From NCBI GenBank assembly GCA_036382395.1, contig DASVHW010000318.1, positions 1 to 33,222 on the forward strand: 33,222 bases of DNA. Reading direction: 5' to 3'. Positions 22,600-31,560 of this stretch are shown in pieces. The DNA comes from Candidatus Binatia bacterium. Lineage in GTDB: Bacteria; Desulfobacterota; Binatia; HRBIN30. A program made the position numbers and the translations under genes. The first letter of the stretch is position 1, and each line of letters starts with the position of its first letter. The notes below the pieces were generated by a model. The model did no database searches, had not been told where the DNA came from, and saw only the letters and a program-made list of their open reading frames with translations.

Positions 22600-24999
22600 C
22601 TAGTGATACATCTCCATGATGTCGATCAAGCCCAACTCGCGCATGGCTTCGAAGATACGGCTCTTGACCTCCTTAATGGTGGGCATGGTGACGACCTCCT
22701 CCGCCAAGCTCCGTGCCGTCTCAAAGGTCATGGCGCGGATCAGCCGCTTGATCACGGGGATGAAAAACGGCCCCATGCTCAGATCATCGAATCCCAACCC
22801 CACCAGCAGCAGCGTACACACGGGGTCGGCGGCCATTTCTCCGCAGATCGACGCCGGCTTTCCGGCCTCCTTTGCAGCCCGGACCGCCGTGGCAATCATT
22901 TGGATGACCGCGGGATGCAGCGGTTCGTAAAGCGAGGCGACTTTGCGGTTGTTGCGATCCACGGCGAGCACATACTGGATCAAATCGTTGGTTCCGACGC
23001 TGATGAAATCGACTTCTCGAACGAGGTGGTCGGCCAAAGTCACGGCCGAGGGCACTTCGACCATCATGCCGATGGGAATGTGCGGGGCAGGTTCGCCGGT
23101 CTCTCGAAGCTCCTCTTGCGCTTCTGCCAGTAGATCCTTCACCCGGCGGATCTCTTCGAGGCTCGAAATCATGGGAAACATGATGCGTACCGGTCCGGCG
23201 GCCGCCGCGCGCAGGATGGCACGCAGCTGAGCCTTGAAGATGTCCGGCAGCTCCAGCGAGATGCGGATCGACCGCCAGCCGAGAAATGGGTTGTCCTCGC
23301 GAGGGATGTTGAGGTAAGGCGGGTACTTGTCGGCACCGAGATCGAGCGTGCGGATGGTGACCGGCTTGCCCCCCATGCCCGTGACCACCCGCCGGTAGAG
23401 TTCGACCTGCTCCTCTTCCGTCAAGAAGTCCCTGTGGGAGAGGAATGGCACCTCGGTACGGTAGAGCCCGATTCCTTCGGCGCCGTGGAGCAACGCCAGG
23501 TGCATGTCGCCCAGCAGTCCGATGTTGGCGCACAGGTGAACCCGGTGGCCATCGACGGTTTCCGCTGGCAGATCCCGTAAGGTTTCGAGCCCCCGGTTGA
23601 AGGCTCGATACTCGCGCTCCAGTCGATCGAACTCCCGCAAGATTTCCGCGGTGGGATTGACGTACACCACTCCGGCGTTGCCGTCGACGATGAGCTGGTC
23701 CCCCTCGCGGATTACCTCTTCAGCACGTTCGGCGCCCACGACGGTCGGAATCTCGAGGGACTTGGCCAAAATGGAGGCATGGGACGTCACCCCGCCGCTG
23801 GCCAGCACGAGGCCTTTCAGGTGCTGCTGCTCCACCATGGCCAGGTCCGACAACGACACGCCGGCGGCAACCAACACGATGCCGCTGGTCACCGGCCGCT
23901 GGCGCTCGCTGACGCCGAGCAGATGGCGCAGCACGCGTTGGCCGATGTCTTTGATGTCGGCGGCGCGATCCCGCAGGTACGCGTCTTTCAGACCCGCGAA
24001 CTGCTCCACAAACTCATTTGCCGTTTGCTGCAAAGCCGCTTCAGCGCTCAAACCGTCGCCAATCAGGTTCTCGATGCGCGTCAGAAAAGTCTGGTCCTGA
24101 AGCATGAGTTTCTGGGCATCAAAGATGGCGGCATCGATCTCGGGAACCGTGGCGCGAACCCGCTCCTTGGTGCGTTCGAGATCCTTGATCGCTCGCCCGA
24201 CGGCGGTCCGTACCCGAAGCATTTCTCGCTTGGGTGGATTCTTTCTTTCCTTGGGGAGGTCGTTGATGTTGATGCCGGAATCCGCCACATGTGCCCGGCC
24301 GATGCCGAAGCCGGGTGAGGCTCCGAGGCCGACCAGGCGTGCATGTCCGATGGCGCGGACAGACGGCCGATGGGGTGCCTCCGTCTCGTAATGTCGGAGA
24401 CGATCGATGGCGGCCACCATTTGCTGTTGGTACGCTAGGCGCTCTTCTTCCTTGGTCTCCAGGCGAGCCCGCAGCCGGGTTTGTGCCAGAATGCCGGCTA
24501 CGGGGACGGCAATGGCTTTCAGCAGGCGGACTTCGTCGCGTGTGAACCGGCGCCGGCGCGTTGTCTGGACGATCAAAACCCCAACCGGTTGGCGCTGTTC
24601 GACCACCGGGACTCCAAGAAACGAGTGGTACCGCTCCTCTCCGGTTTCCGGGAAGTATTTGTACCGGGGGTGGGCCATGGCGTCGATTGCCATCACCGGT
24701 TCCATGTTCTGGATGACCATCCCCGTCAGCCCCTCCTCCACGCCCATGGTGATCCTGCCCACCGAGCTCGGATCGAGGCCGGTGGTGGCCCAGAGGATCA
24801 GCGTCTGCTTGGCCTGGTCGTAGACGTAGAGCGAGCACACCTCCATGGCCAGGTGCTCGGCCACCGTTTCGACAATCGCATGGACGCTCGCACGCAGGTC
24901 CGACGCGTGCGTGACAATGGCGCCGATGTCTTCCAGCAGCCGGAGGCCATGGCGGCGACGCGGTTCGCGCTGTGGCGACGTTTCCTTGGCGGCATCCAT
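22600..24999 (-). CDS. ptsP: PtsP, GAF-containing PEP-protein phosphotransferase (Nitrogen PTS enzyme I)
   Basis: This 799-residue protein takes phosphate from PEP and passes it to an HPr-like protein (NPr). It has an N-terminal GAF domain (~25-175), then a linker and the HPr-binding helical domain (~255-360), the phospho-His domain with GGVTSHASILA (402-412, His407), and the C-terminal PEP-binding barrel with the catalytic Cys719 in SICGEM. The GAF domain distinguishes it from sugar-PTS enzyme I and suggests control by a small ligand (glutamine or 2-oxoglutarate in studied cases). No ptsO/ptsN lies in the window. The ATG at 24999 has only a weak ribosome site. An upstream gap of 134 bp separates it from the MEMO-family gene. 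Confidence 0.95.
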   Translation of the reverse strand: MDAAKETSPQREPRRRHGLRLLEDIGAIVTHASDLRASVHAIVETVAEHLAMEVCSLYVYDQAKQTLILWATTGLDPSSVGRITMGVEEGLTGMVIQNMEPVMAIDAMAHPRYKYFPETGEERYHSFLGVPVVEQRQPVGVLIVQTTRRRRFTRDEVRLLKAIAVPVAGILAQTRLRARLETKEEERLAYQQQMVAAIDRLRHYETEAPHRPSVRAIGHARLVGLGASPGFGIGRAHVADSGININDLPKERKNPPKREMLRVRTAVGRAIKDLERTKERVRATVPEIDAAIFDAQKLMLQDQTFLTRIENLIGDGLSAEAALQQTANEFVEQFAGLKDAYLRDRAADIKDIGQRVLRHLLGVSERQRPVTSGIVLVAAGVSLSDLAMVEQQHLKGLVLASGGVTSHASILAKSLEIPTVVGAERAEEVIREGDQLIVDGNAGVVYVNPTAEILREFDRLEREYRAFNRGLETLRDLPAETVDGHRVHLCANIGLLGDMHLALLHGAEGIGLYRTEVPFLSHRDFLTEEEQVELYRRVVTGMGGKPVTIRTLDLGADKYPPYLNIPREDNPFLGWRSIRISLELPDIFKAQLRAILRAAAAGPVRIMFPMISSLEEIRRVKDLLAEAQEELRETGEPAPHIPIGMMVEVPSAVTLADHLVREVDFISVGTNDLIQYVLAVDRNNRKVASLYEPLHPAVIQMIATAVRAAKEAGKPASICGEMAADPVCTLLLVGLGFDDLSMGPFFIPVIKRLIRAMTFETARSLAEEVVTMPTIKEVKSRIFEAMRELGLIDIMEMYH

Positions 25000-25133
25000 A
25001 CAAAGCGGCCCGATTTGAGCAGTCTATATACCACGGTGTTGCGGGCCACAACGTGCCGACTGCCGCGAGTTCCCCGATTTGCCGGGGCGCGGGCCGAGTC
25101 CCGCTGGAGAATGGTGGCGGCGTGCAGTTCTGG

Positions 25134-25991
25134 TTACGACGAACGGGGGAAAGCGATGCTCGCGTAACTGACACAGTGCTCGTAATCCCCGGCAACATCG
25201 AGCGAGGTGTAGTACGCCAGCAACTCCCCGGGCGTGCGCCGCGCGTGCATGGTCAGAAACAGCGCGATCGGGAGGTGGCCGCAGATCGTTGCTCCGGTCT
25301 CCGCCACATAGCGCTCGAAAGCGGTTGCCTCACCAGCGCAAGCCCGCTCGATGGCGCCCATGTCCAATGCTCTCACGCCGGCGCGAACCGGCTCCTCCCC
25401 TTCGGCGGGGAAGGGCAGGTAACCAAAGCGCCTTCCGTAATGGACGAAGTCCGAGCTCACGACGAAGAGCGTCGTGCCGTCGATCAGTTGCTCTAACGCA
25501 CGCGCGGCGGTCGTCAGGTCCTCGGAGGTCAAATCACCGATCAGTGCTGGGACGACTTGAACAGCGGGTAGCACCCGTTGCAGGAACGGCAACTGGATCT
25601 CCAGGGCATGCTCGGCGTGAAACGGTTCGGGGTCGCTCCGATACAAAGGGGAGTTGAGCAGCACATCCAGGGCGCCACTGTCCACTGGCACCAGGCCCAG
25701 AGGCGTTTCGAACGCATCGACCTGGAGCACCGCCACGCCACGAAACGCAGCGAAGTGGCTCGGGGCGAGAATCACCACCCGCCGATAGTGCGCGGCATTC
25801 AGTTGCCCATACCCGGCGGCGGCGGCTTGCCCGGAATAGACGTATCCGGCGTGCGGAACGATCAAGCCGATGAGCGGGGAGGAATGAGCAGCTCGGGCCG
25901 TGTGCAACAAGTCGTCAACCTGGCGCCGCAGGCGCGGCCCATCTCCCGCATACCAACTTCCCGCCAGATCACTGCGTTTGATATGTGCCAT
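25134..25991 (-). CDS. AmmeMemoRadiSam system protein B (MEMO1 family)
   Basis: This 285-residue protein has the MEMO fold (class III extradiol-dioxygenase-like). Landmarks are GSWYAGD (11-17), PHAGYVYSG (46-54), APSHF (76-80), HAEHALEIQLPFL (125-137) and ATICGHLPI (234-242). The metal ligands of MEMO (two His, one Cys) map to His47, His79 and Cys237, all present. In prokaryotes this protein usually sits with an AMMECR1 protein and a radical SAM protein; neither is seen here. It follows the zinc-ribbon gene by 30 nt in the same direction. Its reaction is not settled; copper/redox roles are reported for the animal homologue. Confidence 0.93.
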   Translation of the reverse strand: MAHIKRSDLAGSWYAGDGPRLRRQVDDLLHTARAAHSSPLIGLIVPHAGYVYSGQAAAAGYGQLNAAHYRRVVILAPSHFAAFRGVAVLQVDAFETPLGLVPVDSGALDVLLNSPLYRSDPEPFHAEHALEIQLPFLQRVLPAVQVVPALIGDLTSEDLTTAARALEQLIDGTTLFVVSSDFVHYGRRFGYLPFPAEGEEPVRAGVRALDMGAIERACAGEATAFERYVAETGATICGHLPIALFLTMHARRTPGELLAYYTSLDVAGDYEHCVSYASIAFPRSS

Positions 25992-26021
25992 TGTGGGTTG
26001 CGAATGCCGCGCCCGCCGCTT

Positions 26022-26339
26022 CTACGACGGGGCGCATACTGCCTCCGGCCCGGCTGCCGTGTTGAGTTCAGGTCGGAAGAGCAGTTCGCGCTGCGCGCGG
26101 ATCTCAGGCAGCCGGTAGCAATCAACGCAGGTCACGACCGTGCTGACCCGTAAGAGCCTGAGCACGGTCATCACCCCGGACGGATCATCCGGACGTTGAA
26201 TGGTGCTGGGTTCCACCTCACCCGTGTGTAGCCAGTAATAGTCGACGCGGTACGAAGACCGGGTGTGCATGGTCTCGGCAACTTCCCGACCGCAATGGGT
26301 GCAGTGCAACGAGAGGTTACTGGCGTCGTCGACGGACAT
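26022..26339 (-). CDS. Small protein with split zinc ribbon
   Basis: This 105-residue soluble protein has two CxxC knuckles, CTHC (13-16) and CVDC (71-74), enough for one zinc site formed by the ends of a ~55-residue insert (THTRSSYRVDYYWLHTG...). It lies between the kinase and the MEMO-family gene, 38 nt after the former and 30 nt before the latter. No family name is given with confidence. It may be a structural or regulatory Zn-binding partner. Confidence 0.75.
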   Translation of the reverse strand: MSVDDASNLSLHCTHCGREVAETMHTRSSYRVDYYWLHTGEVEPSTIQRPDDPSGVMTVLRLLRVSTVVTCVDCYRLPEIRAQRELLFRPELNTAAGPEAVCAPS

Positions 26340-26377
26340 CGTCTCTATTGTATCGGAAGTTCAAACAATTTCGACCG

Positions 26378-27526
26378 CTACACCGCCGCAGGTTGCAGCG
26401 GCAGCGCGACGGTGAACTGGCTTCCCACCCCACATTGGCTGCGGACCATGACCGTTCCGCCGTGCTGTTCGATGATCGCCTTGGTGATGGCCAGTCCCAA
26501 GCCCAGGCCACGTGACCCGAACTCGAAGCGACCGGAGGTGTGCAGGTGGATGTCGCCGCACGCGGCCGAGAGCGGCTCGAATACCTGATCGAGCAGACCG
26601 GCATCGATGCCGATGCCCGTGTCGGTGACGCTGATTTCTACCGCGCCAGGGGTGGCGACGGCGGCGACCGTGACGGAGCCGCCGTCGGGCGTGAATCTCA
26701 CCGCGTTGGAGATGAGGTTGAACAAGGCCCGCTCAAGCCACACGCGATCAGCGGTCATGGTGGGCAACGCGGTGGGTACCTCGAACCGCAAGGCGAGTTT
26801 CCGGGCGCCGATGAGTGTCTGGAAGGTGGCCTGCAAGCTGTCGAGCACGGGGCGGAGATCTACGGACGCTCGGTGCAACTTCAGGGTCCCGGAGCCCCAG
26901 CGTGCCGCCGTGGTCATTTGCGCCAGGCCGCGCGCCAACCAGTGAGCATTGCGGCTGGCGGTGTCCAACCACGGGCGTGCCGCTGCTGGCAGATCGGTAT
27001 CGGACACCAGCGCGAGTGCGTTCGACAAGAGATGCAATGGGGTGCCCAATTCGTGGCTGGCGATGGCAAGCAGGCGCCCCTTCTGGTCGGCCTCGCGGCG
27101 CACCCGCTGGTAGGCCTGTTCGAGTTCGCGAATCAGCCGCCGCCGATCGGCCTCGGCCTCGTAGCGCTCGAGTCCACGCCGAACCACCAAGCGTAGCTCG
27201 TGCGGCTCCCAGGGCTTGGTCAGATAGTAATACACATGCCCGGTGTTGATGGCTGCAACCAGGGTGTCGACGCCGATGTCGCCCGTGAGTAGCACGCGAA
27301 CGATGTCCGGATACTGCGTCGCCGTGCGTGCGAGCAACTCGGTGCCGGTCATTTCGGGCATGCGCTGGTCGACGATCATCAATGCAACCGGCTCCGCTGC
27401 CAGCGCCGCTAGTCCCTGCGTCGCGCTCGTGGCGCTGACGATGCGGTGCTCATCCTGCAGCGCACGCGCGATGGCGCGCACGCTGGCCGGTTCATCGTCG
27501 ATGACTAGGAGGGTATAGGCTGCCAT
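26378..27526 (-). CDS. Receiver-histidine kinase fusion (REC-HisKA-HATPase)
   Basis: This 382-residue cytoplasmic protein starts with a receiver domain (~4-118) carrying Asp11/Glu12 and phospho-acceptor Asp53 in MIVDQRMPEMTG, with the conserved Lys104 in YYLTKPWEP. A coiled linker (~120-150, RLIRELEQAYQRVRREADQKG) leads to the H-box IASHELGTPLHLL with His158, then an HATPase domain with LFNLISNAVRFT, DTGIGID and RGLGLGLAI. There is no membrane segment or separate sensor domain, so it takes its signal through the receiver or the linker. No output regulator gene lies adjacent; its own cognate regulator is unknown. No ribosome-binding site is evident before the ATG. Confidence 0.93.
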   Translation of the reverse strand: MAAYTLLVIDDEPASVRAIARALQDEHRIVSATSATQGLAALAAEPVALMIVDQRMPEMTGTELLARTATQYPDIVRVLLTGDIGVDTLVAAINTGHVYYYLTKPWEPHELRLVVRRGLERYEAEADRRRLIRELEQAYQRVRREADQKGRLLAIASHELGTPLHLLSNALALVSDTDLPAAARPWLDTASRNAHWLARGLAQMTTAARWGSGTLKLHRASVDLRPVLDSLQATFQTLIGARKLALRFEVPTALPTMTADRVWLERALFNLISNAVRFTPDGGSVTVAAVATPGAVEISVTDTGIGIDAGLLDQVFEPLSAACGDIHLHTSGRFEFGSRGLGLGLAITKAIIEQHGGTVMVRSQCGVGSQFTVALPLQPAAV

Positions 27527-27556
27527 AGCTGCAGCTCAATACCGCAAAATAGGCAT

Positions 27557-27571
27557 AACCCAGGTTGGGTT
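27557..27571. promoter_or_regulatory. Dyad between divergent kinase and PBP genes
   Basis: AACCCA (27557-27562), GGT, TGGGTT (27566-27571) form a perfect 15-bp dyad, 31 bp upstream of the kinase start in the 199-bp gap before the penicillin-binding protein. It could be an operator or a leader hairpin. No convincing promoter boxes were seen around it. Confidence 0.35.
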
Positions 27572-27725
27572 GCAACGAACGTGACTTGACGGCCTGGTGA
27601 GGGCTCGACGCCTGGATGCCGCCAGGCTGCGGCGGGCTCACGGCAAAAGGTGACTGTCAAAACGTTCCCACCGTACGTTCAGTTGACCAACTGAGCCGTG
27701 GCCGGTATCGTTGGAGCGAACAACC

Positions 27726-30050
27726 ATGGCCAATTCGCGATCTCGTCCGCGCCGTGCTGTTGCGTTCGGGCGTACGGTCCGCAACCTGGTCCTGTTCCTT
27801 CTCTTGGTGGTCCTGCTGTCCGGTGCGGTGGCGCTGGGGCTGGTCTACTGGGAGCTGACCACCAACCTTCCGTCGGTAGAGAAGCTCTCCCAGTACCGTC
27901 CGCCGATTGCGACCCAGGTGCTGGCGGACGATGGCACCGTGGTCGGCGAGTTCTACTTCGAGAAGCGGTATCTTCTGCCGATCCAGCGTATCCCCGCACT
28001 GGTCCGCAATGCGTTCATCGCTGCCGAAGACGACACCTTCTACCAGCATGGCGGCATCAATCCGCTGAGCATCGTGCGAGCCCTCGTCAATGACGTGATT
28101 GCCGGCGGGAAAGTCCAGGGCGGCAGTACCATCACCCAACAAGTCGTCAAGTCGCTGTTGCTGACGCCGCAGAAAAGTTACGAGCGCAAGTTGAAGGAGA
28201 TGTTGCTGGCCACGCGTCTGGAGCGCCAGCTGAGCAAGGACGAGATTCTCGGGCTCTATCTCAACCATATCTATCTCGGTAGCGGCGCTTACGGTGTGGC
28301 CGCCGCGGCGGCGGAATATTTCGGCAAGACCGTCGACGAGTTGACCCTGGCCGAGGCCGCCTTGCTTGCTGGCCTCCCGCAAGCGCCCAGCCGCTATTCG
28401 CCGTTCAACCACTGGCCGCGGGCGAAAGCCCGCCAGCGCTACGTGTTGGAGCGGATGGCCGAGGTCGGCTTCGTCACGTCGGCACAGGCCGTAGCTGCCG
28501 CACGTGAGCCGCTGGCGCTGGCATCGCGGAAAGGCAGCTACATCGCGGCGCCGTACTACGTCGAGCACGTTCGTCGCCTCCTGGAGCAGAAATATGGCGA
28601 GACGGCACTGTATGCGCTCGGGCTGCGGGTGCAGACCGGCCTCAATCTGCGCATGCAGGCGGCAGCGGAGGCCGCTCTCCGCGAAGGTCTGAACAACCTG
28701 GCGGCGCGCGAGCATTACAACGGGGCGGTGCGGCACCTCACGCCCGTGCAAAAGGATGCGTTCCTCCACAATCAGCGCGACGCGATGGCGGGGCACGCGT
28801 TGGAGCGCGGGCAGACCTATGAGGCCCTGGTCACCGGCAGCGCGCACGGTGCCACGCGCGTGCAGGTCGGACCGTTTCACGGCTCGCTGCAGGCTGCGGC
28901 ACAGCGCGATGGCACGCGCGCGGAGACCTACCGCCCCGGCGACGTGGTGCGTGTGCGGCTGGCGCCGTCGACCGGCAACGACAGTACCTACGAGTTTGTT
29001 CGCGATCACGAACCGCCGGTGCAAGGCGCCTTCGTTGCGCTCGATCCGGGCAGCGGTGCGGTGAAGGTGCTGATTGGCGGCTATGATTTCGACAGCAGCC
29101 AGTTCAACCGCGCCGTGCAAGGATTGCGGCAGCCGGGTTCGGCTTTCAAACCGCTGATTTATGCCGCCGCCCTCGATCGGAACTTCACCCCGGCTTCGAT
29201 CATCGTCGACGAACCGATTTCGTTCCAGGACCACAACGCCGTATGGATGCCGCACAACTACGAAGAGAAGTACTTCGGGCCGACGACCTTGCGGGAAGCG
29301 CTGACCTTTTCACGCAACGTCGTTACGGTGAAACTCGCCACCCGCGTGGGCGTCAAGCCCCTGGTCAAGTACATTCGGCACCTCGGCATCCACAGCCCGC
29401 TGGCACCCAACCTGTCGTTGGCCCTCGGTTCGTCCGAAGTGAACCTGCTGGACTTGGCGGCGGCGTATGGTGTCTTCGCCAATCAGGGGCAGCGTGCCGA
29501 GCCGCGCTTCATCATCCGCGTTACGGACAGCCAAGGCAGCATCATGGATGAGAACGTTCCACAAACCGAGCAGGTCATTTCGCCCGAGACGGCCTACCTC
29601 ATTACGAGCATGCTGCAGAGTGTCATTGACCATGGCACCGGCCGCAAGGCAAAGGCGCTTGGCCGGCCGGCCGCCGGCAAGACCGGAACGACGAACGACA
29701 TAGACGACGCCTGGTTCATCGGCTACACGCCGCAACTGCTGGCGGGATTGTGGATTGGTTTCGACGAGAAGCGCAGCCTGGGCAAGGGCGAGACCGGTGG
29801 GCAAGTTGCTGCGCCGATCTGGGAGCGCTTCATGGAGCGCGCCCTGGAGAACGAGCCCATTCTCGATTTCCCGGTGCCGGCGGGCATCAGCTTCGTGCTC
29901 ATCAACCCGCGCACCGGGCAGCGGCTCGTGCCCGGGAGCGGCGGCATTCTCGAGTGCTTCCGCCGCGGCACGGAGCCGCCGGTCGCAGCCGTCCAGCCGG
30001 CAAAGGCCGCACCCGAACCTGATCGGGACTTGTTCCGCAGCCTGGATTGA
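27726..30050 (+). CDS. Class A penicillin-binding protein (PBP1A family)
   Basis: This 774-residue bifunctional peptidoglycan synthase is anchored by one TM (~20-42). The GT51 glycosyltransferase domain has AAEDDTFYQHGG (99-110, catalytic Glu101), QGGSTITQQVVK (131-142) and RKLKEMLLATRLE (154-166). The transpeptidase domain has S472-AF-K475 in QPGSAFKP, SRN (529-531) and KTGT (652-655). An OB-like insert lies between the two (~330-430), as in PBP1A. GGAG lies nine bases before the ATG at 27726; a TTG at 27711 is less likely. It stands alone on the plus strand and ends at a strong hairpin. Confidence 0.96.
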   Translation: MANSRSRPRRAVAFGRTVRNLVLFLLLVVLLSGAVALGLVYWELTTNLPSVEKLSQYRPPIATQVLADDGTVVGEFYFEKRYLLPIQRIPALVRNAFIAAEDDTFYQHGGINPLSIVRALVNDVIAGGKVQGGSTITQQVVKSLLLTPQKSYERKLKEMLLATRLERQLSKDEILGLYLNHIYLGSGAYGVAAAAAEYFGKTVDELTLAEAALLAGLPQAPSRYSPFNHWPRAKARQRYVLERMAEVGFVTSAQAVAAAREPLALASRKGSYIAAPYYVEHVRRLLEQKYGETALYALGLRVQTGLNLRMQAAAEAALREGLNNLAAREHYNGAVRHLTPVQKDAFLHNQRDAMAGHALERGQTYEALVTGSAHGATRVQVGPFHGSLQAAAQRDGTRAETYRPGDVVRVRLAPSTGNDSTYEFVRDHEPPVQGAFVALDPGSGAVKVLIGGYDFDSSQFNRAVQGLRQPGSAFKPLIYAAALDRNFTPASIIVDEPISFQDHNAVWMPHNYEEKYFGPTTLREALTFSRNVVTVKLATRVGVKPLVKYIRHLGIHSPLAPNLSLALGSSEVNLLDLAAAYGVFANQGQRAEPRFIIRVTDSQGSIMDENVPQTEQVISPETAYLITSMLQSVIDHGTGRKAKALGRPAAGKTGTTNDIDDAWFIGYTPQLLAGLWIGFDEKRSLGKGETGGQVAAPIWERFMERALENEPILDFPVPAGISFVLINPRTGQRLVPGSGGILECFRRGTEPPVAAVQPAKAAPEPDRDLFRSLD

Positions 30051-30071
30051 AGAGCGCGCGTGCGGCCAACG

Positions 30072-30095
30072 CCTGCACGCGCGGACGCGTGCAGG
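30072..30095. terminator. Strong hairpin between converging genes (terminator-like)
   Basis: CCTGCACGCG (30072-30081), loop CGGA, CGCGTGCAGG (30086-30095): a perfect 10-bp stem between the PBP stop and the stop of the converging deacetylase gene. GCGGCC (30062-30067) and GGCCGC (30104-30109) can close it further from outside. There is no long T-run on either side, so termination strength is uncertain. Confidence 0.6.
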
Positions 30096-30099
30096 TTGC

Positions 30100-31137
30100 T
30101 CACGGCCGCCAGTAGCGGCTCTGCACTTTCTTGATGCGCTGGATCAGCGCGTCCGCCCGGCTTGGGGCCGGTGGGGCAGGGAGGGGCTCCGTACTGCCCT
30201 GCAACTCCCGCAGGACGGCGTGGGTCGAGTCGCGGATCGCCATCAGGTCGTAGCCACCCTCGAGAATGGCGGCGCAGCGGCCTTGGCTGTGATCGCGTGC
30301 AATTTCCAGCAGCGTTCGCGCCATGGATCGGAAGCCGCCTTCCGTGACCTGCATGCCGCCGAGTGGGTCGCGGGCGTGGGCGTCGAAGCCCGCCGAAATC
30401 AGCACGAATTGCGGATCATACTGGCGTGCGATGGGTTCGATGATCTGCTGGAACGCCTGGTGGTACTCGACGTCACCAAATCCCGCCGGGAAGGCCAGAT
30501 TCAGGGTGTACCCTTCGCCCTCCCCGCGGCCGACCTCGTCGATGGCCCCGGTGCCGGGATAGTACGGGTACTGGTGGGTGGAAACGTAGAGCACGCCGGG
30601 GTCGTCCTCGAACAGGTGCTGTGTCCCGTTGCCGTGATGCAGATCCCAGTCGACGATCAGGATGCGCTCCAAGCCATGACGGCGGCGGAGGTACTCGGCA
30701 CCCACGGCCACATTGTTGAAGAGGCAGAAGCCCATGGCGCGGTGGCGTTCGGCATGGTGGCCGGGCGGCCGCACGCAGGCGAAGCCGTTGGGTACCTGCC
30801 CCGAGATCACCGCGTCGAGCAATGCGAGAAAGCCACCCGCCGCGAGACTGGCGACGGCATAGGACTCGGGACACGTCGGCGTGTCGGCGTCGAAGGCGAA
30901 GCCGGGCTTGTGTTGCGTTGCCGCAACCTCTTCGACGTAGGCGGGGTCGTGGACCAGTGCGAGCTCGTCGCCGGACGCGGGCCGCGCCGGCACGCGGGTG
31001 AGGTCACTTGGTGCGGCATCAGCCAACGGCAGCAACACCGCGATGCGCTCTGGACGCTCGGGATGTCCCGCGCCGGTCTCGTGGTCCATATAGCGCGGGT
31101 CGATAACGACACCGGTGCGTGCCATCGGCGGTACCAT
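30100..31137 (-). CDS. Histone deacetylase-family amidohydrolase (class II-like)
   Basis: This 345-residue zinc amidohydrolase of the arginase/deacetylase fold has the opening GHPERPERI (24-32), catalytic pair His127-His128 in RPPGHHAE, zinc/second-shell residues in DWDLHHGNGT (163-172), SAGFDAHARDPLGG for the second Asp, and LEGGYD with the catalytic Tyr. Bacterial relatives deacetylate acetylpolyamines, acetoin-like or acetyl-lysine substrates; which applies here cannot be told. An ATG at 31125 is an alternative start with equally weak ribosome site. It is divergent from tatB with 93 bp between. Confidence 0.94.
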   Translation of the reverse strand: MVPPMARTGVVIDPRYMDHETGAGHPERPERIAVLLPLADAAPSDLTRVPARPASGDELALVHDPAYVEEVAATQHKPGFAFDADTPTCPESYAVASLAAGGFLALLDAVISGQVPNGFACVRPPGHHAERHRAMGFCLFNNVAVGAEYLRRRHGLERILIVDWDLHHGNGTQHLFEDDPGVLYVSTHQYPYYPGTGAIDEVGRGEGEGYTLNLAFPAGFGDVEYHQAFQQIIEPIARQYDPQFVLISAGFDAHARDPLGGMQVTEGGFRSMARTLLEIARDHSQGRCAAILEGGYDLMAIRDSTHAVLRELQGSTEPLPAPPAPSRADALIQRIKKVQSRYWRP

Positions 31138-31230
31138 AGCAACCGTCCGGACCGCGGTAAACGTCGCGGCGTGCTGATTTGACAGCGTGGAGCGATTTCA
31201 CTAGCGTGACGAGGTCTCTGAACGTACTCC

Positions 31231-31560
31231 ATGTTTGGCATCGGAACCCCGGAACTGCTGGTCATCCTCGTCGTGGCGCTCATCGTGCTCGGGCCCGAGC
31301 GCTTGCCGGAGGTCGCGCGGGTTTTGGGCCGCGCGATGGCGGAGCTGCGACGGGCGACCAGTGGCCTGACGGACGAATTACATAACGCCAAAATCCTTTT
31401 GGAAGAGCAGGCGCAAGCCGCCATGCGGGAGCAGGCCAAGCCGAAACCTCCCGACGTCCCGGCTACCCCGCATCCGCCGAGCGCGCTGGGCGATTTCGCG
31501 CCGGAGAAAGTGGCGGACCCTGCTGCAGAGAAAAAGGACCATGAGCATTCGGAGGGGTAA
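31231..31560 (+). CDS. Sec-independent translocase subunit TatB-like (TatA/B family)
   Basis: This 109-residue protein has one N-terminal TM ([21 protein letters not shown]), the TatB-type Glu8 and GPERLP hinge (21-26), an amphipathic helix ([20 protein letters not shown]), and a charged, Pro-rich C-terminal tail. With TatC it forms the receptor for twin-arginine signal peptides. Glu8 and GPERLP favour TatB over TatA, though single-TatA systems use similar proteins; no second TatA gene is in the window. Its stop is adjacent to the tatC start. Confidence 0.9.
   Translation: MFGIGTPELLVILVVALIVLGPERLPEVARVLGRAMAELRRATSGLTDELHNAKILLEEQAQAAMREQAKPKPPDVPATPHPPSALGDFAPEKVADPAAEKKDHEHSEG

Noticed and set aside
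27657-29255. 532-residue minus-strand open frame opposite the PBP gene
   Set aside because: Antisense shadow; PBP motifs on the plus strand are complete.
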